33,449 nt of DNA from positions 1 to 33,449 of the forward strand of contig JASMKM010000105.1 of NCBI GenBank assembly GCA_030749235.1, read 5' to 3'. Source of the DNA: Planctomycetota bacterium. GTDB taxonomy: Bacteria > Planctomycetota > UBA1135. Positions 14,044 to 23,170 of this stretch are shown here, piece after piece. Position numbers and translations under genes: made by a program. Position 1 is the first letter of the stretch, and each line of letters starts with the position of its first letter. Under the pieces are notes generated by a model. The model did not search any database and was not told the DNA's origin. It worked only from the letters and a program-made list of their open reading frames with translations.

Positions 14044-17000
14044 CTATTTCCGCGTCTGCGCCAGGAAGGAAACTAGGTCGCGGATCTGCTGGTCACTCAG
14101 GAAGGGACGAAGGGCTGGCATCGCCGAGGAAGGCGACGGCCAACTTTCGGAGATCTCAGCATTCGGTTCGAGAATGGATTCGAGGATCTTCTCGCGGCTT
14201 AAACGCAAGCCGACGTCGCCAAGGTCAGCGCCAAGGCCTCCCCCCACGCCATCCCAACTATGGCAGCGATTACAGGCCACGGTCTGGTTGTTGAAGAAGA
14301 TGTCACGGCCCATGTCAATGTCGCCAGGCTCCAACAAGGCCTGCAGGTCATTCCCTTCAGGCGCGGCCGCGGGAGGAGAATCGGAGGCGAATCTTTTTGC
14401 TAGGTTCACTAGGGTCTTCAGGTCACTGGCCGGGCCGAGCGAGACCAACTCGAGGTCATCGTAGACCGCTTCGCCGGTGGACTTGCCCCAACCACCATAG
14501 AGGCAATTGATACTGACGCTGTGCTCCTGCGCTCCAGTCTGAAACTCCAAGCTGACCTGCACCCAATCAGAGTCGTCCTGCACATAACGCGTGACTACAT
14601 GCCGCGGGTGGATGTTCAACAAGGCACCATGGGTCTGACCTTCATGGGTGACAGCATGGGTATGGATCCAGCCGCTCAAGCGATAACGGGTATTCGGTTG
14701 CACGACGACATCGGTACACCAGGATGTATCTGCACCGGTCTTGGAACGAATTACCAGACCACGACTGCCGCCGCGCCCGACCTGCTCCTCCCAAGTGTGG
14801 TCAGCTTCGCCCTGATATAGGCGTACGCGCCAAGCCAAAGGTTCGCCGGCGGTCTTGGGATCCTCCAATTCGAAATCACCATTGGTGAATAGGTTGGTAG
14901 GGTCGCCCCTCTGCTCCGGTGGCATCATGGGTTCGGCAGCTGCTAGGAATGGATCGGCATGCGCGGCAATCGCAGCGGCCATGACTTGTGGAATCCACGG
15001 ATCGCCTGGGTCCTCGATTATGACGCGACCTGCTAGGGCTACACCAAGGGCTGAGGATTCCGGCATGCGCGCTGCCGCCATCATGGCATGCCGGCGTAAG
15101 TCCGCGGAAGGCGATTCCATCAAGGCGGATTCAGCCAATAACGCGGCAGCCTGATCCGTCGCCGGCAAGACCGCCATGGCGGCCTTCAACACAGCAACGT
15201 CTTCCCTCTGCAGTGCCTTCGCCAAGAAACGATGCCCCGCTTCATTGTCCAAGGCACCTAACCCAGCTAGGGTGCGCAGTTCCTCGACGCCAGGTGACAG
15301 CAACAAGTATTCGACGGTTTCGGTACGGGCATTCTCAATGATCAAGCGTCGCGCCGTCGTGCGCCAGAATCGATTGGGATGCTGGAGCAGGGCGGCCAGC
15401 TCCTGGGCACTTGCATTGCGCAGGTCCATCTCGACCTTCGGGGCGCCCTCCCGTACCAGGCGAAAGATGCGGCCGTGGCTTGTGTCACGCAAGGGGTTGA
15501 GGTGCGCATTGCCGTCGCCATATTCCACGGATGGCAAACCACGTTCCGGGTTGCCGGGTAAGTTGTGCAGAATGATGAACTGAGAGAAGTCCGCGATCCA
15601 GATGGCGCCATCGGGACCCACCTCGGCCTGCACCGGGCAGAACCAATCGTCGACCGAGACGCACAGGTTGAAGGCATCGCGTGAGCGCCAACCCGAAGCA
15701 CTGGCATAGCTATCCATGCGTCCAACTAGGTGTCCGGTAGGACCGCATACAAAGGCAGTGCGATCGTTCCAGCCACGTGGCATCTGGGATCCAGTGGCGA
15801 AATTGTGCCCCGCGGCCGAAGTGTATTGACCAAAGTAATCGCCTTGGCGCAGGATCTCCACGGCCGGGTGGAATAAGGCGGTGTTGGCAATTGGCGCCGC
15901 ACCGGGTGAGTTCGGCGCCGTCTCCTGCAATAGCGACTTGGGCGCGCCCATGAAGAAGGAAGGCGCACCGTTGGCAGTCGAGCCGAAGACCTCGCCGTCG
16001 GCACGAAAGCCCAACCCCCAAGTGTTGTTGGTGAACTGGGCCTGAAAGCTTGGCTCCTTGTCACCTAGCTTATAACTCCATAGGCCACTGCCGAAGCGAC
16101 GGCCGTCAGCATGCTCAAAGGAGCTATAGCCGACCGACCCCCAGATTGAATTATCTGGCCCCCACTTCAGGTTGGCAGGACCGGCATGGGTATCCCAACG
16201 ACCAAAACCACTGAACACCACTTCCACCGCATCGCAGACATCGTCGTTGTCATCGTCGCGCAGGAACAGAAGGTCTGGTGCCTGGGTGACCAGTATGCCG
16301 CCCTTAACTTTGAGAATCGAGGTGGGCAGGTTCAGCTTGTCGCGGAAGACGGTCTTCTTGTCGGCACGGCCGTCGCCATCGGTATCTTCGAGGACCGAGA
16401 TACTGTCTTTGCCGACGTAACTCTCATCGACGGTATTCGGATAGTCTGGCGACTCGGCGATCCAAAGTCGCCCACGTTCATCCCAAGCCATCGCGATCGG
16501 GTTCACCACCATCGGTTCGCAAGCGAATAGCTCGGCGCGGAAACCTGCCGGCACGATCAAGGAGTCGACTGCTTGTTGCGGTGTGGAAGCCTCTTGCATA
16601 GGCGGTTGCGGGTCGCGACCTTCGTAGTTTGGTGCCCATTCCCGTTGGCTGTAGGTGAACTCTGGAGCCTTGAAGGCTTTCCGTTTGGCAGTAGCGGCCG
16701 GGCCAGCAGTCCAATCCAAAGAACGCTTCAACATCTCGAGGAAGCCGGGTTGGGTCCAGGTGCGTGCATCATGACCGGAAGCGCTGTAGAACACGCGGCC
16801 TTGTCCTTCCCTGCGGATCCAAGACCACGGTTCCTCACCGCGTTTGGTAAGGACCAAGCGGTCGTCAGGATGGTGGTCCTGCACATAGGTCTCGTCCCAA
16901 CATTCGTAGTTCTCCCAATCCACCATCAACGGATGCTCTGGCGCCACCACCTCCTGCTGGAAAACGCCATCGCCATGCGAGACGAAACGTGCGCCGACGA

Positions 17001-17376
17001 ACTCGAGCCACTCCTGCGATTGCATGAAGCAACCGCTGGTGCAATGCAAGGCCACGAAGCCTCCACCTTCACGCACGAAGTCGCGCAGTGCAGTGAAGAA
17101 CTGCTGCGGCACCACCGTATGCTGCGACTGGTTGGCGTACATTAAGACGGTGTCGTAATCCTCCAGGCGGCCGGCATCGATATGTTCCAACCGGTCTTCC
17201 CAATCGATCGCATAGCCGTCGCGCAACAAGGCACCATGCACATCATGCAAGCGGGCTTCAGGTTGATGGTGACCGCGATCGCCGATGAACAGCACATTTA
17301 GCCGTTCACCGGATTCCTGAGGTGCAGGCATCGTCAGGAGAGCGAGCAAGGAAAATGTGGCAAGCATGCCGGCCAT
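14044..17376 (-). CDS. large secreted ThuA / propeller / jelly-roll / cytochrome c protein (PVC-type heme-binding)
   Basis: A 1110-residue exported protein (signal MAGMLATFSLLALLTMPAPQ). Domains by position: ThuA-like glutamine-amidotransferase fold (about 27-240; VLFIGDRGHHQPEARL, FVREGGGFVALHCTSG); dehydrogenase-type beta-propeller (about 280-650; RLWIAESPDYPNT, DTDGDGRADKKTVF, GGILVTQAPDLLFLRDDDNDD); a short HEAT-like helical region (about 680-815); a jelly-roll, CBM-like domain (about 830-985; starts NGDFELEDP); and a C-terminal cytochrome c with heme site C1035-N-R-C1038-H1039 and a likely axial Met in SSAMPALRPFLS. This architecture is characteristic of planctomycetes and relatives and is thought to oxidise or bind carbohydrates outside the cell. 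The substrate is unknown. It diverges from the TIM-barrel operon across 96 bases. Confidence 0.88.
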   Translation of the reverse strand: MAGMLATFSLLALLTMPAPQESGERLNVLFIGDRGHHQPEARLHDVHGALLRDGYAIDWEDRLEHIDAGRLEDYDTVLMYANQSQHTVVPQQFFTALRDFVREGGGFVALHCTSGCFMQSQEWLEFVGARFVSHGDGVFQQEVVAPEHPLMVDWENYECWDETYVQDHHPDDRLVLTKRGEEPWSWIRREGQGRVFYSASGHDARTWTQPGFLEMLKRSLDWTAGPAATAKRKAFKAPEFTYSQREWAPNYEGRDPQPPMQEASTPQQAVDSLIVPAGFRAELFACEPMVVNPIAMAWDERGRLWIAESPDYPNTVDESYVGKDSISVLEDTDGDGRADKKTVFRDKLNLPTSILKVKGGILVTQAPDLLFLRDDDNDDVCDAVEVVFSGFGRWDTHAGPANLKWGPDNSIWGSVGYSSFEHADGRRFGSGLWSYKLGDKEPSFQAQFTNNTWGLGFRADGEVFGSTANGAPSFFMGAPKSLLQETAPNSPGAAPIANTALFHPAVEILRQGDYFGQYTSAAGHNFATGSQMPRGWNDRTAFVCGPTGHLVGRMDSYASASGWRSRDAFNLCVSVDDWFCPVQAEVGPDGAIWIADFSQFIILHNLPGNPERGLPSVEYGDGNAHLNPLRDTSHGRIFRLVREGAPKVEMDLRNASAQELAALLQHPNRFWRTTARRLIIENARTETVEYLLLSPGVEELRTLAGLGALDNEAGHRFLAKALQREDVAVLKAAMAVLPATDQAAALLAESALMESPSADLRRHAMMAAARMPESSALGVALAGRVIIEDPGDPWIPQVMAAAIAAHADPFLAAAEPMMPPEQRGDPTNLFTNGDFELEDPKTAGEPLAWRVRLYQGEADHTWEEQVGRGGSRGLVIRSKTGADTSWCTDVVVQPNTRYRLSGWIHTHAVTHEGQTHGALLNIHPRHVVTRYVQDDSDWVQVSLEFQTGAQEHSVSINCLYGGWGKSTGEAVYDDLELVSLGPASDLKTLVNLAKRFASDSPPAAAPEGNDLQALLEPGDIDMGRDIFFNNQTVACNRCHSWDGVGGGLGADLGDVGLRLSREKILESILEPNAEISESWPSPSSAMPALRPFLSDQQIRDLVSFLAQTRK

Positions 17377-17472
17377 TCTAGTGGAAAACTGCGCGCCGTA
17401 TTACAGTTCAGCACGGAGCTAAAAGCAGCAAAGACCAAGAAACGAAAGCGTGCCATTCGCTAAACTCGCCGA

Positions 17473-18324
17473 GTGAGCAAGACCTCCGACAACTCCAGGA
17501 CCGGCATCCTCAAGCGCTTTCGCGAACAGATCGCCAACGGGATTCCCATCATCGGTGGCGGCGCGGGCACCGGCATCTCGGCCAAGAGCGAAGAAGCCGG
17601 CGGCATCGACCTGCTGATTATCTATAACTCTGGGCGTTACCGCATGGCCGGACGCGGCTCGACCGCCGGCCTGATGCCCTATGGCAATGCCAACGAGATC
17701 GTCAAGGAGATGGCCTATGAAGTGTTGCCGGTGGTCAAGCATACGCCGGTCCTGGCTGGCGTCTGCGGTACCGATCCCTTTATGATCCCGCATCTTTTCC
17801 TACAGGAACTCAAGGAACTCGGTTTCGCCGGGATCCAGAACTTCCCCACTGTCGGCTTGTTCGAAGGACGCATTCGCGACACACTGGAAGAAACCGGCAT
17901 GAGCTATCAGCTGGAGGTGGATATCGTCGCCATGGCTCATGAGATGGACATGTTGACCACCCCTTATGCCTTCAACGTTGAGGAAGCCGAACGCATGACC
18001 AAGGCCGGTGCTGACATCGTCGTCGCCCATATGGGTTGCACCAGCGGCGGCACCATCGGCGCCGAAACCGTCAGCCCACTGGATGAATGCGTGATCAAAA
18101 TCAGTGAGATGGTCGAGGCATGCAAGGCAATCCGCGAGGACGTGATCTGCCTGTGTCATGGTGGGCCATTGGCCTTCCCACCCGATGCCGATTACATCCT
18201 GCAACGCGTGGCTGGCATCGACGGTTTCTACGGCGCCAGTTCGGTGGAACGCTTCCCCACCGAGGTCGCCATTCGCGAGCAGATCGAAAATTTCAAGGCA
18301 CTGCGCCTCCCCAGTCGAAGCTGA
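17473..18324 (+). CDS. phosphoenolpyruvate-hydrolase-family TIM-barrel protein (Tm-1 C-terminal-like)
   Basis: A 283-residue single-domain TIM barrel of the PEP_hydrolase family, the same fold as the C-terminal half of the plant antiviral protein Tm-1. Signature stretches: [79 protein letters not shown], and [15 protein letters not shown]. 'PEP hydrolase' is a family label; the true reaction of most members is unknown. The start is GTG at 17473 with no clear Shine-Dalgarno; TAAACT at 17461-17466 could be a -10 box, which would make the message almost leaderless. It leads a unit with a cupin (2 bases later) and an MFS transporter (4 bases after that). The usual UPF0261/Tm-1 N-terminal partner is not present. 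Confidence 0.88.
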   Translation: MSKTSDNSRTGILKRFREQIANGIPIIGGGAGTGISAKSEEAGGIDLLIIYNSGRYRMAGRGSTAGLMPYGNANEIVKEMAYEVLPVVKHTPVLAGVCGTDPFMIPHLFLQELKELGFAGIQNFPTVGLFEGRIRDTLEETGMSYQLEVDIVAMAHEMDMLTTPYAFNVEEAERMTKAGADIVVAHMGCTSGGTIGAETVSPLDECVIKISEMVEACKAIREDVICLCHGGPLAFPPDADYILQRVAGIDGFYGASSVERFPTEVAIREQIENFKALRLPSRS

Positions 18325-18326
18325 AT

Positions 18327-18752
18327 ATGTGTGGTGCCGCTGAATGCCTGCGTTTTGTTTCCTCTCCGGATGTCCTTGTCGAGGAGTTCCCTTGGGGACC
18401 GCATGCATGGATGGTCAAGCCACCGCTGACCGACAGCAAGCATCTGATGTTGGTGCGCGTGACCATGCCCCCGGGCACCGCCCACCAATTCCATCGCCAT
18501 CCGCATTTCGAAGAAGCGGTCTATTGCCTGGAAGGCAAGGTTGAGCAGTGGGTCGGCAAACAGAAGTGCATCCTCGAGCCCGGCGACGTCGCCCATGTGA
18601 AGATGAATCAGGTCCATGGCAGCTACAACATCTTTGACGAACCATGCACCTTCCTCGCCATGATGGCGAGCCCCGAGTTCAAGGAACCTGGAATCATCGA
18701 TGTGTTCCGCGAGGAACCTTGGTGCAGCCTAAAGACTCCGATGGAGTTCTAG
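18327..18752 (+). CDS. single-domain cupin protein
   Basis: A 141-residue cupin starting at ATG 18327, two bases after the TIM-barrel stop. Motif 1 is H56-x-H58 with E62 or E63 in '[20 protein letters not shown]' (consensus G-x5-HxH-x3,4-E-x6-G). Motif 2 is '[18 protein letters not shown]', with H90 or H97 as the fourth metal ligand. A complete metal site is therefore likely. Small cupins act as isomerases, lyases, dioxygenases or ligand binders, and nothing in the sequence fixes which. The close link to a TIM barrel and a transporter suggests work on the transported compound. It is four bases from the MFS gene. Confidence 0.85.
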   Translation: MCGAAECLRFVSSPDVLVEEFPWGPHAWMVKPPLTDSKHLMLVRVTMPPGTAHQFHRHPHFEEAVYCLEGKVEQWVGKQKCILEPGDVAHVKMNQVHGSYNIFDEPCTFLAMMASPEFKEPGIIDVFREEPWCSLKTPMEF

Positions 18753-18756
18753 AACG

Positions 18757-20385
18757 ATGAACATAAGACAAGACGGATTGACCCCCAACGCCGGCCGCCT
18801 GATGTGGGCCGGTTTCCTCGCGATCCTTGCCGCCGGCATCGGCTTTGGTGTACGCGGCGGCATCATGGCCAAATGGGGCCTCGAGTTCGGCTTCAGTGCC
18901 AAGGAGCTCGGTGATATCACCGGCGCCGGCTTTACCGGCTTCTGTTTCGGCATCATCGGCGGTGGTCTGGTCTGCGACAAGCTCGGCTACGGCAAGTTGG
19001 TGTTCCTGGCCTTTGCCATGCACTGCCTTTCCGCCGTCGTCACGGTGGCGGCATCGCCCGAGCAAGCGCATGAGACCAGCTTCGCACTGTTGTATTGGGG
19101 CATGTTCATCTTCGCCTTCGCCAATGGCACCTTGGAAGCCGTGGCCAACCCGCTGATCGCCACGCTGTTTCCATCGAAGCGCACCCACTACCTGAACATC
19201 TTGCATGCCAGTTGGCCTGCCGGTCTGGTTCTCGGTGGCGCTATCGGTTGGATCCTCGGCGACGGCATGGATTGGCATTGGAAGAGCCAGCTGATGCTGT
19301 TCCTAATCCCGACATTGCTTTACGGCTTGATGTTCTTCCGCCAGGTCATGCCGCAATCGGAAGCATCCGAGAAGGGGCTGTCGCTTGGTGAGATGTTCAA
19401 GGACGTTGGCATCCTCGGCGGCTTGGTCGTCTGTTACTTGCTATTCCTGTTCTTCTCCGCCGGCATGGGACTCGGCGATGGTGTCTCCTATGGCATCGCT
19501 GGCATCTGCCTAATCGGCATCGCCGTAATCACCAAGTTCTCGATGGGCGCTGTGTTGTTGTTCATCCTCTTCATCGCCCACGCGATGGTCGGCGCAGTCG
19601 AACTGGGCACCGATAGTTGGATCCAGAACATCACTGGCAACCTGCTCACCCCGGCCGAAGGCAAGATCCTGTTTATCTGGACTTCAGCAATCATGATGGG
19701 CTTGCGTTTCTGCGCTGACTTCATCGAACGCCGCATGGGCCTTTCCCCCGTCGGCATCTTGTGCGCCTGTGCGGCGCTTGCCACCGGCGGGCTATTCCTG
19801 GCAAGTGGCATGAACACCTTCATGGGTGCGATGTGCGCGCTCGCCATCTATGCGGTCGGCAAAACCTTCTTCTGGCCGACGATGCTGGCTGTGACTTCGG
19901 ATCGTTATCCACGCACCGGCGCCATCGCGATTAGCATCATGGGTGGTATCGGCATGATGAGTGCCGGCCTGCTTGGTGGCCCGGGCTTGGGTTATGCCAA
20001 GGATCGCTTCGCTGGGGAAGCTTTGCAGGAAGCCAATGCCGCAATCTACCAAGAGTATCAGGCCGAGACGGACAGCAAGTTTCTGGTCTTCGAGCCAGTG
20101 CGTGGTCTGGATGGCACCAAGTTCGGCGAAATCAGCGAGAGGTTGACCAACGCACGGGCCGCACTTGGCGAAGCCGGTGAGACCGACCTCAGTTCTGCAT
20201 TCGAAAGTCTCACGCCAGCCGAACGCACCGTGCATGAAGCCAGCATCGAAGGTGATCGCCGCACGCTGCAGGCCGACGCCGTGATTCCGGCAGTGATGAC
20301 GGTGATTTTCTTGGCGTTACTGGCCTACTTCAAATCGATCGGTGGCTACAAGGTGCTGCACCTCAAAGAAGGCGACGCGGCATAG
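18757..20385 (+). CDS. MFS transporter, 12 TM, with a long loop before the last helix
   Basis: A 542-residue inner-membrane transporter. Hydrophobic helices follow one another from residue 13 ([21 protein letters not shown]). The cytoplasmic loop between helices 2 and 3 has an MFS-like motif A remnant ([11 protein letters not shown]). Helix 5 contains [16 protein letters not shown]. The layout recalls the FucP/sugar:H+ symporter branch. Between the 11th and 12th helices is an unusual hydrophilic insert of ~95 residues (about 412-507, Ala/Glu-rich) before the final helix [18 protein letters not shown]. It is third in the TIM-barrel/cupin/MFS unit and probably imports (or exports) the compound that the two enzymes handle. 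The substrate is not predictable; a hexose or related acid is a guess. Confidence 0.85.
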   Translation: MNIRQDGLTPNAGRLMWAGFLAILAAGIGFGVRGGIMAKWGLEFGFSAKELGDITGAGFTGFCFGIIGGGLVCDKLGYGKLVFLAFAMHCLSAVVTVAASPEQAHETSFALLYWGMFIFAFANGTLEAVANPLIATLFPSKRTHYLNILHASWPAGLVLGGAIGWILGDGMDWHWKSQLMLFLIPTLLYGLMFFRQVMPQSEASEKGLSLGEMFKDVGILGGLVVCYLLFLFFSAGMGLGDGVSYGIAGICLIGIAVITKFSMGAVLLFILFIAHAMVGAVELGTDSWIQNITGNLLTPAEGKILFIWTSAIMMGLRFCADFIERRMGLSPVGILCACAALATGGLFLASGMNTFMGAMCALAIYAVGKTFFWPTMLAVTSDRYPRTGAIAISIMGGIGMMSAGLLGGPGLGYAKDRFAGEALQEANAAIYQEYQAETDSKFLVFEPVRGLDGTKFGEISERLTNARAALGEAGETDLSSAFESLTPAERTVHEASIEGDRRTLQADAVIPAVMTVIFLALLAYFKSIGGYKVLHLKEGDAA

Positions 20386-20450
20386 GTGGAGCTCCGGCTC
20401 CCCAGCTAGGCAGAAGAAGTTCCATCCGCCAAACCGCAGATCCCAAAGCG

Positions 20451-20484
20451 AAAACGACCCTAACGCTGTTGCGCAAGGATCGTT
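20451..20484 (-). terminator. rho-independent terminator of the tRNA transcript
   Basis: On the minus strand AACGATCC (20477-20484) pairs with GGGTCGTT (20453-20460), eight pairs with one U-G, with a possible small inner CGC/GCG stem. The T run (TTTT) overlaps and follows the 3' arm. It sits seven bases beyond the tRNA CCA end. Confidence 0.7.
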
Positions 20485-20490
20485 CAGCTT

Positions 20491-20567
20491 TGGTAGCGGA
20501 GAAGGGACTCGAACCCCCGACACGCGGATTATGATTCCGCTGCTCTAACCAACTGAGCTACTCCGCC
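20491..20567 (-). tRNA. tRNA with CAT anticodon (elongator Met, or Ile2)
   Basis: The 77-base cloverleaf includes an encoded CCA (20491-20493). The acceptor stem is GGCGGAG/CTCCGCT, the D-arm GCTC...GAGC, the anticodon stem GCGGA/TCCGC around loop ATCATAA (anticodon CAT), variable loop GTGTC, and T-arm GGGGG-TTCGAGT-CCCTT. It is not an initiator: there is no 1-72 mismatch of the C-A type and no GGG/CCC anticodon stem. A CAT anticodon with A37 fits elongator tRNA-Met, or tRNA-Ile2 after lysidine modification; the stem sequence does not settle it. Odd points are a G1-U72 end pair, A at position 32, and two G-U pairs in the T stem. It lies 152 bases downstream of gltX on the same strand. Confidence 0.93.
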
Positions 20568-20568
20568 G

Positions 20569-20586
20569 TGTACCTCGTGAGGTACA
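20569..20586. repeat. perfect inverted repeat abutting the tRNA 5' end
   Basis: TGTACCTC-GT-GAGGTACA, two 8-base arms with a 2-base centre, ends one base from the first tRNA nucleotide. In the precursor RNA it can form a hairpin (7 pairs, CACG loop). It could be a processing signal, the remnant of a terminator without T run, or a protein-binding site. Confidence 0.6.
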
Positions 20587-20719
20587 GGGACGGAGATTCT
20601 ACTGCGTACCGCCTTCGTCGGCCACCCCAAGGAGGGGCAATTCAGGAGCCTGACGCCATTGCGTTACCGACACAACAATGGCGACGCGGCGAGCTCCGGA
20701 CCGACACCAAGTGGCAGGT

Positions 20720-22183
20720 CTATTCGCTGGCGGTAGGTGCTGGAAATTCGCGCAGACGCTTGAGGCTGCGTTCGCGACCGAGCATGCGGATGACAACATC
20801 CAGTTCAGGTCCACCAAGGGTGCCGGTCAGCGCCGCGCGCACCGGCTTCATAACCTTGCCAAGGCCTACCTCCAGCTCCCCTGCTACACCCTTGACCACC
20901 GACATGAAATCTTCTGGCGGCCAAGTGCAATCCTCTAAGGCGCCAGCCAACGTTGCCACTGCACGGGCAGCACCATCAGCAGCCAAGGCCTTGCGCGCCT
21001 TCTTATCCCAATCCGGCAACTCGCCGAACATGCCGGCGGCCTGCGGGGCAAAATCGCTATACAAGGTGAAGCGCTCCTGGAAGGCGGCGACAACCTGCTG
21101 CAGTTCTTCACCGGCAGAGGCATGCTCGCCGACCAAGCCAGCCTCGATGCAATAAGGAAGCACCGCGGCAGTCAACTCCTGCACTGACATTCGTCGGATG
21201 TAATCGCCACAGATCCAGGCCAACTTGTCGGTATCGAAAATCGCACCAGCCTTCGAGATGCGCTTCAAGGAGAAGGCCTCGAGCAGCTGCTCACGTGTAA
21301 AGACGTCTGTCTTGTCGTCGATCGAGAAACCGAGCAGGCAAAGGAAGTTGAAAAGGGCGTCGGCCGGATAACCGGCGCTAATGTAATCGCCAAGAGCAGT
21401 ATCGCCGGTGCGCTTGGAGAGCTTTTTGCCATCTTTGCCGAGGATTAGTGGGACATGAGCATATTCTGGTTCCGGCAGACCCAGAGCCCGGTAGACCAAA
21501 ACCTGCTTAGGCGTATTGACCAGATGCTCCTCACCGCGGATGACATGACTGATTTCCATGGCAGAGTCATCCAAGGCGCAGACAAAGTTGTAGGTGGGCA
21601 TGCCGTTTCCACGCACGGCAACCCAATCCTCGACCTCATTCGACGAGAAGCTGACGTCGCCGCGGATGTGATCGCGAATAATGATGTCCTCGTCGGCCTG
21701 GACGCGAAAACGCAGTACGTTGGCCTTGCCTGCGGCATGCTTGGCGGCAGCTTCCTCAGCCGACAAGCCACGTGATTGCGAATCGAAACGCCAGTTGGTC
21801 TTGGCTTGGCGGGCTGCCTCGCGTTGGGCTTCCAACTGCTCAGGGGTGGCAAAGCACCGATATAACCAACCCTCTTCCAGGCCACGTTTGATGGCGGCCT
21901 GATAACTTTCGACCCGTTGCGATTGGAAATAGGGCCCGAAATCGCCATCGGCATCCGGCCCTTCATCCCAATCCAAGCCTAACCAACGCATAGAGTCCAA
22001 AATCGACTGGAGTGACTCCTGAGAGTTGCGCGCGGTATCGGTGTCCTCGATGCGCAGGAGGAACTTGCCGCCACAACTGCGTGCGAAAGCCCAATTGAAC
22101 AAGGCAGTACGGGCACCACCGATATGCAACATGCCGGTGGGTGAAGGTGCGAAACGCACGCGAACAGGGCGGTCGGAAGCCAT
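20720..22183 (-). CDS. gltX: glutamyl-tRNA synthetase GltX
   Basis: GltX charges tRNA-Glu with glutamate in the cytoplasm. The protein is 487 residues from ATG 22183 (a TTG one codon earlier is less likely). Class I signatures are complete: RFAPSPTGMLHIGGAR (HIGH) at the start, RIEDTD, HVIRGEEHLVNTPKQ, and KKLSKRTGD (KMSKS) before the anticodon-binding helical half. The metal-binding Cys pair seen in some GluRSs (CxC...) is not present; the stretch reads YRCFATPEQLEAQ. Length is normal. The tRNA gene follows on the same strand. Whether it also charges tRNA-Gln cannot be told without knowing if the genome has GatCAB or GlnRS. Confidence 0.96.
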   Translation of the reverse strand: MASDRPVRVRFAPSPTGMLHIGGARTALFNWAFARSCGGKFLLRIEDTDTARNSQESLQSILDSMRWLGLDWDEGPDADGDFGPYFQSQRVESYQAAIKRGLEEGWLYRCFATPEQLEAQREAARQAKTNWRFDSQSRGLSAEEAAAKHAAGKANVLRFRVQADEDIIIRDHIRGDVSFSSNEVEDWVAVRGNGMPTYNFVCALDDSAMEISHVIRGEEHLVNTPKQVLVYRALGLPEPEYAHVPLILGKDGKKLSKRTGDTALGDYISAGYPADALFNFLCLLGFSIDDKTDVFTREQLLEAFSLKRISKAGAIFDTDKLAWICGDYIRRMSVQELTAAVLPYCIEAGLVGEHASAGEELQQVVAAFQERFTLYSDFAPQAAGMFGELPDWDKKARKALAADGAARAVATLAGALEDCTWPPEDFMSVVKGVAGELEVGLGKVMKPVRAALTGTLGGPELDVVIRMLGRERSLKRLREFPAPTASE

Positions 22184-22225
22184 CAAGCTGCGGATTTTAG
22201 CAGCTGCCCTGCCGCCGCCGGAAAC

Positions 22226-23140
22226 CTACGGGTTAGCGTCGAACCAGGCGTCGTAGAAATAGTAGGTGCAATGCAGCGTCACTGCGTCATAGCCACGGCG
22301 ATTCAGGTGGATGGCATCGAGCATAGCTTCTGGCGGGCTAGGCAACGTTGGGATGCCGCCCAAGGCCGGCCGATAACCACTCGGCTCATTGCCCGGTAAG
22401 GCGGTGGTGCGTGGCGCAATGCCTTGGCTCGGATAGCCGAACACCCACTGCATCAGGCCAGCGTGGTTGATGAAATGCACGGTTGGATCGTTGGCCAGAC
22501 GCGCATACATGGTGGCCGAGGAATCAAACATCGCCTGGTTGATCCGTGTTGAAGTCGGGGTGCCGAGTAGGAACCAAATCAGCAGCGTCCATGGATCGGT
22601 GACGCGTAACTCATCAAAGTTCACGTAGTCATAGCCGTTCACCACAATCTGGATATTGGGGTCAATCCCGTGGATGAACTGCACCGTCGCCTCGATATCG
22701 TCGGCGATGCCGTCGAACAGCACCTGCTCCTGCGCCGAAGTCATGCTGGCGTTCCAGGCGCCGAGGAAATCATTGCCACCGAGACTCAAGTGGATGACGT
22801 CGATGGTCGGATAGGCAGCCAGTTCGGAAGTGATCAAGGCTTGATAAGCCGGAGTCACCCATTGCTCGGCAGTGGTGCCACCGAGGGCAGTGACATCGCC
22901 GACGGCAATCTTGTCGCCATGGCCAGCGCGGTCCAAGGCCCGGTCTAGCGATCCAAAGACCCAAGTAAATTCAGCCCAGGAGTCGCCGACGATCAACACC
23001 CGCTCGGTGCCTTGCGCAGACGCCGATGGCGCGAGCAGCAGCAAGCCAAGGACCAGGGGGGAAAAAAGCGGAAAAGGCGCATTCCCCCATTGTAGGGGCG
23101 TTTCCGCCAACGCCAAATCTGCATGCTGGCGGCTCCACAC
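22226..23140 (-). CDS. secreted SGNH/GDSL-type hydrolase
   Basis: A 304-residue esterase/lipase-like protein with an SGNH catalytic set: Ser54 in VGDSW (block I), Gly in GGTTAE (block II), GGND (block III), and D275-A-I-H278 (block V). A hydrophobic segment LFSPLVLGLLLLAPSASAQ is the signal peptide. It is preceded by an atypically long ~23-residue lead from the GTG start at 23140, so the real start may be an internal TTG. The lead contains CCCC/GGGG complementary bases and G/A homopolymers (fwd 23040-23100), a spot where sequence errors could also hide. Enzymes of this fold remove acyl groups from lipids, sugars or peptidoglycan. Specificity unknown. Same strand as, and after, the DUF4139 gene. 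Confidence 0.82.
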   Translation of the reverse strand: MWSRQHADLALAETPLQWGNAPFPLFSPLVLGLLLLAPSASAQGTERVLIVGDSWAEFTWVFGSLDRALDRAGHGDKIAVGDVTALGGTTAEQWVTPAYQALITSELAAYPTIDVIHLSLGGNDFLGAWNASMTSAQEQVLFDGIADDIEATVQFIHGIDPNIQIVVNGYDYVNFDELRVTDPWTLLIWFLLGTPTSTRINQAMFDSSATMYARLANDPTVHFINHAGLMQWVFGYPSQGIAPRTTALPGNEPSGYRPALGGIPTLPSPPEAMLDAIHLNRRGYDAVTLHCTYYFYDAWFDANP

Positions 23141-23170
23141 ACTGAACCGCCGGCCAACTCGCTTCCTGCG

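Noticed and set aside
13971-14294. Plus-strand frame near the queF/ThuA junction with a signal-peptide-like start (MLIFRARVVLAALAISASA)
   Set aside because: After ~25 residues it becomes Arg/Ser-rich antisense of the cytochrome domain; no ribosome site.
15405-15420. Second sigma-54-like sequence (GGGCACTTGCATTGC) on the plus strand
   Set aside because: It lies deep inside, and antisense to, the ThuA/cytochrome gene with no gene starting downstream; taken as chance, and a caution for the groEL1 site.
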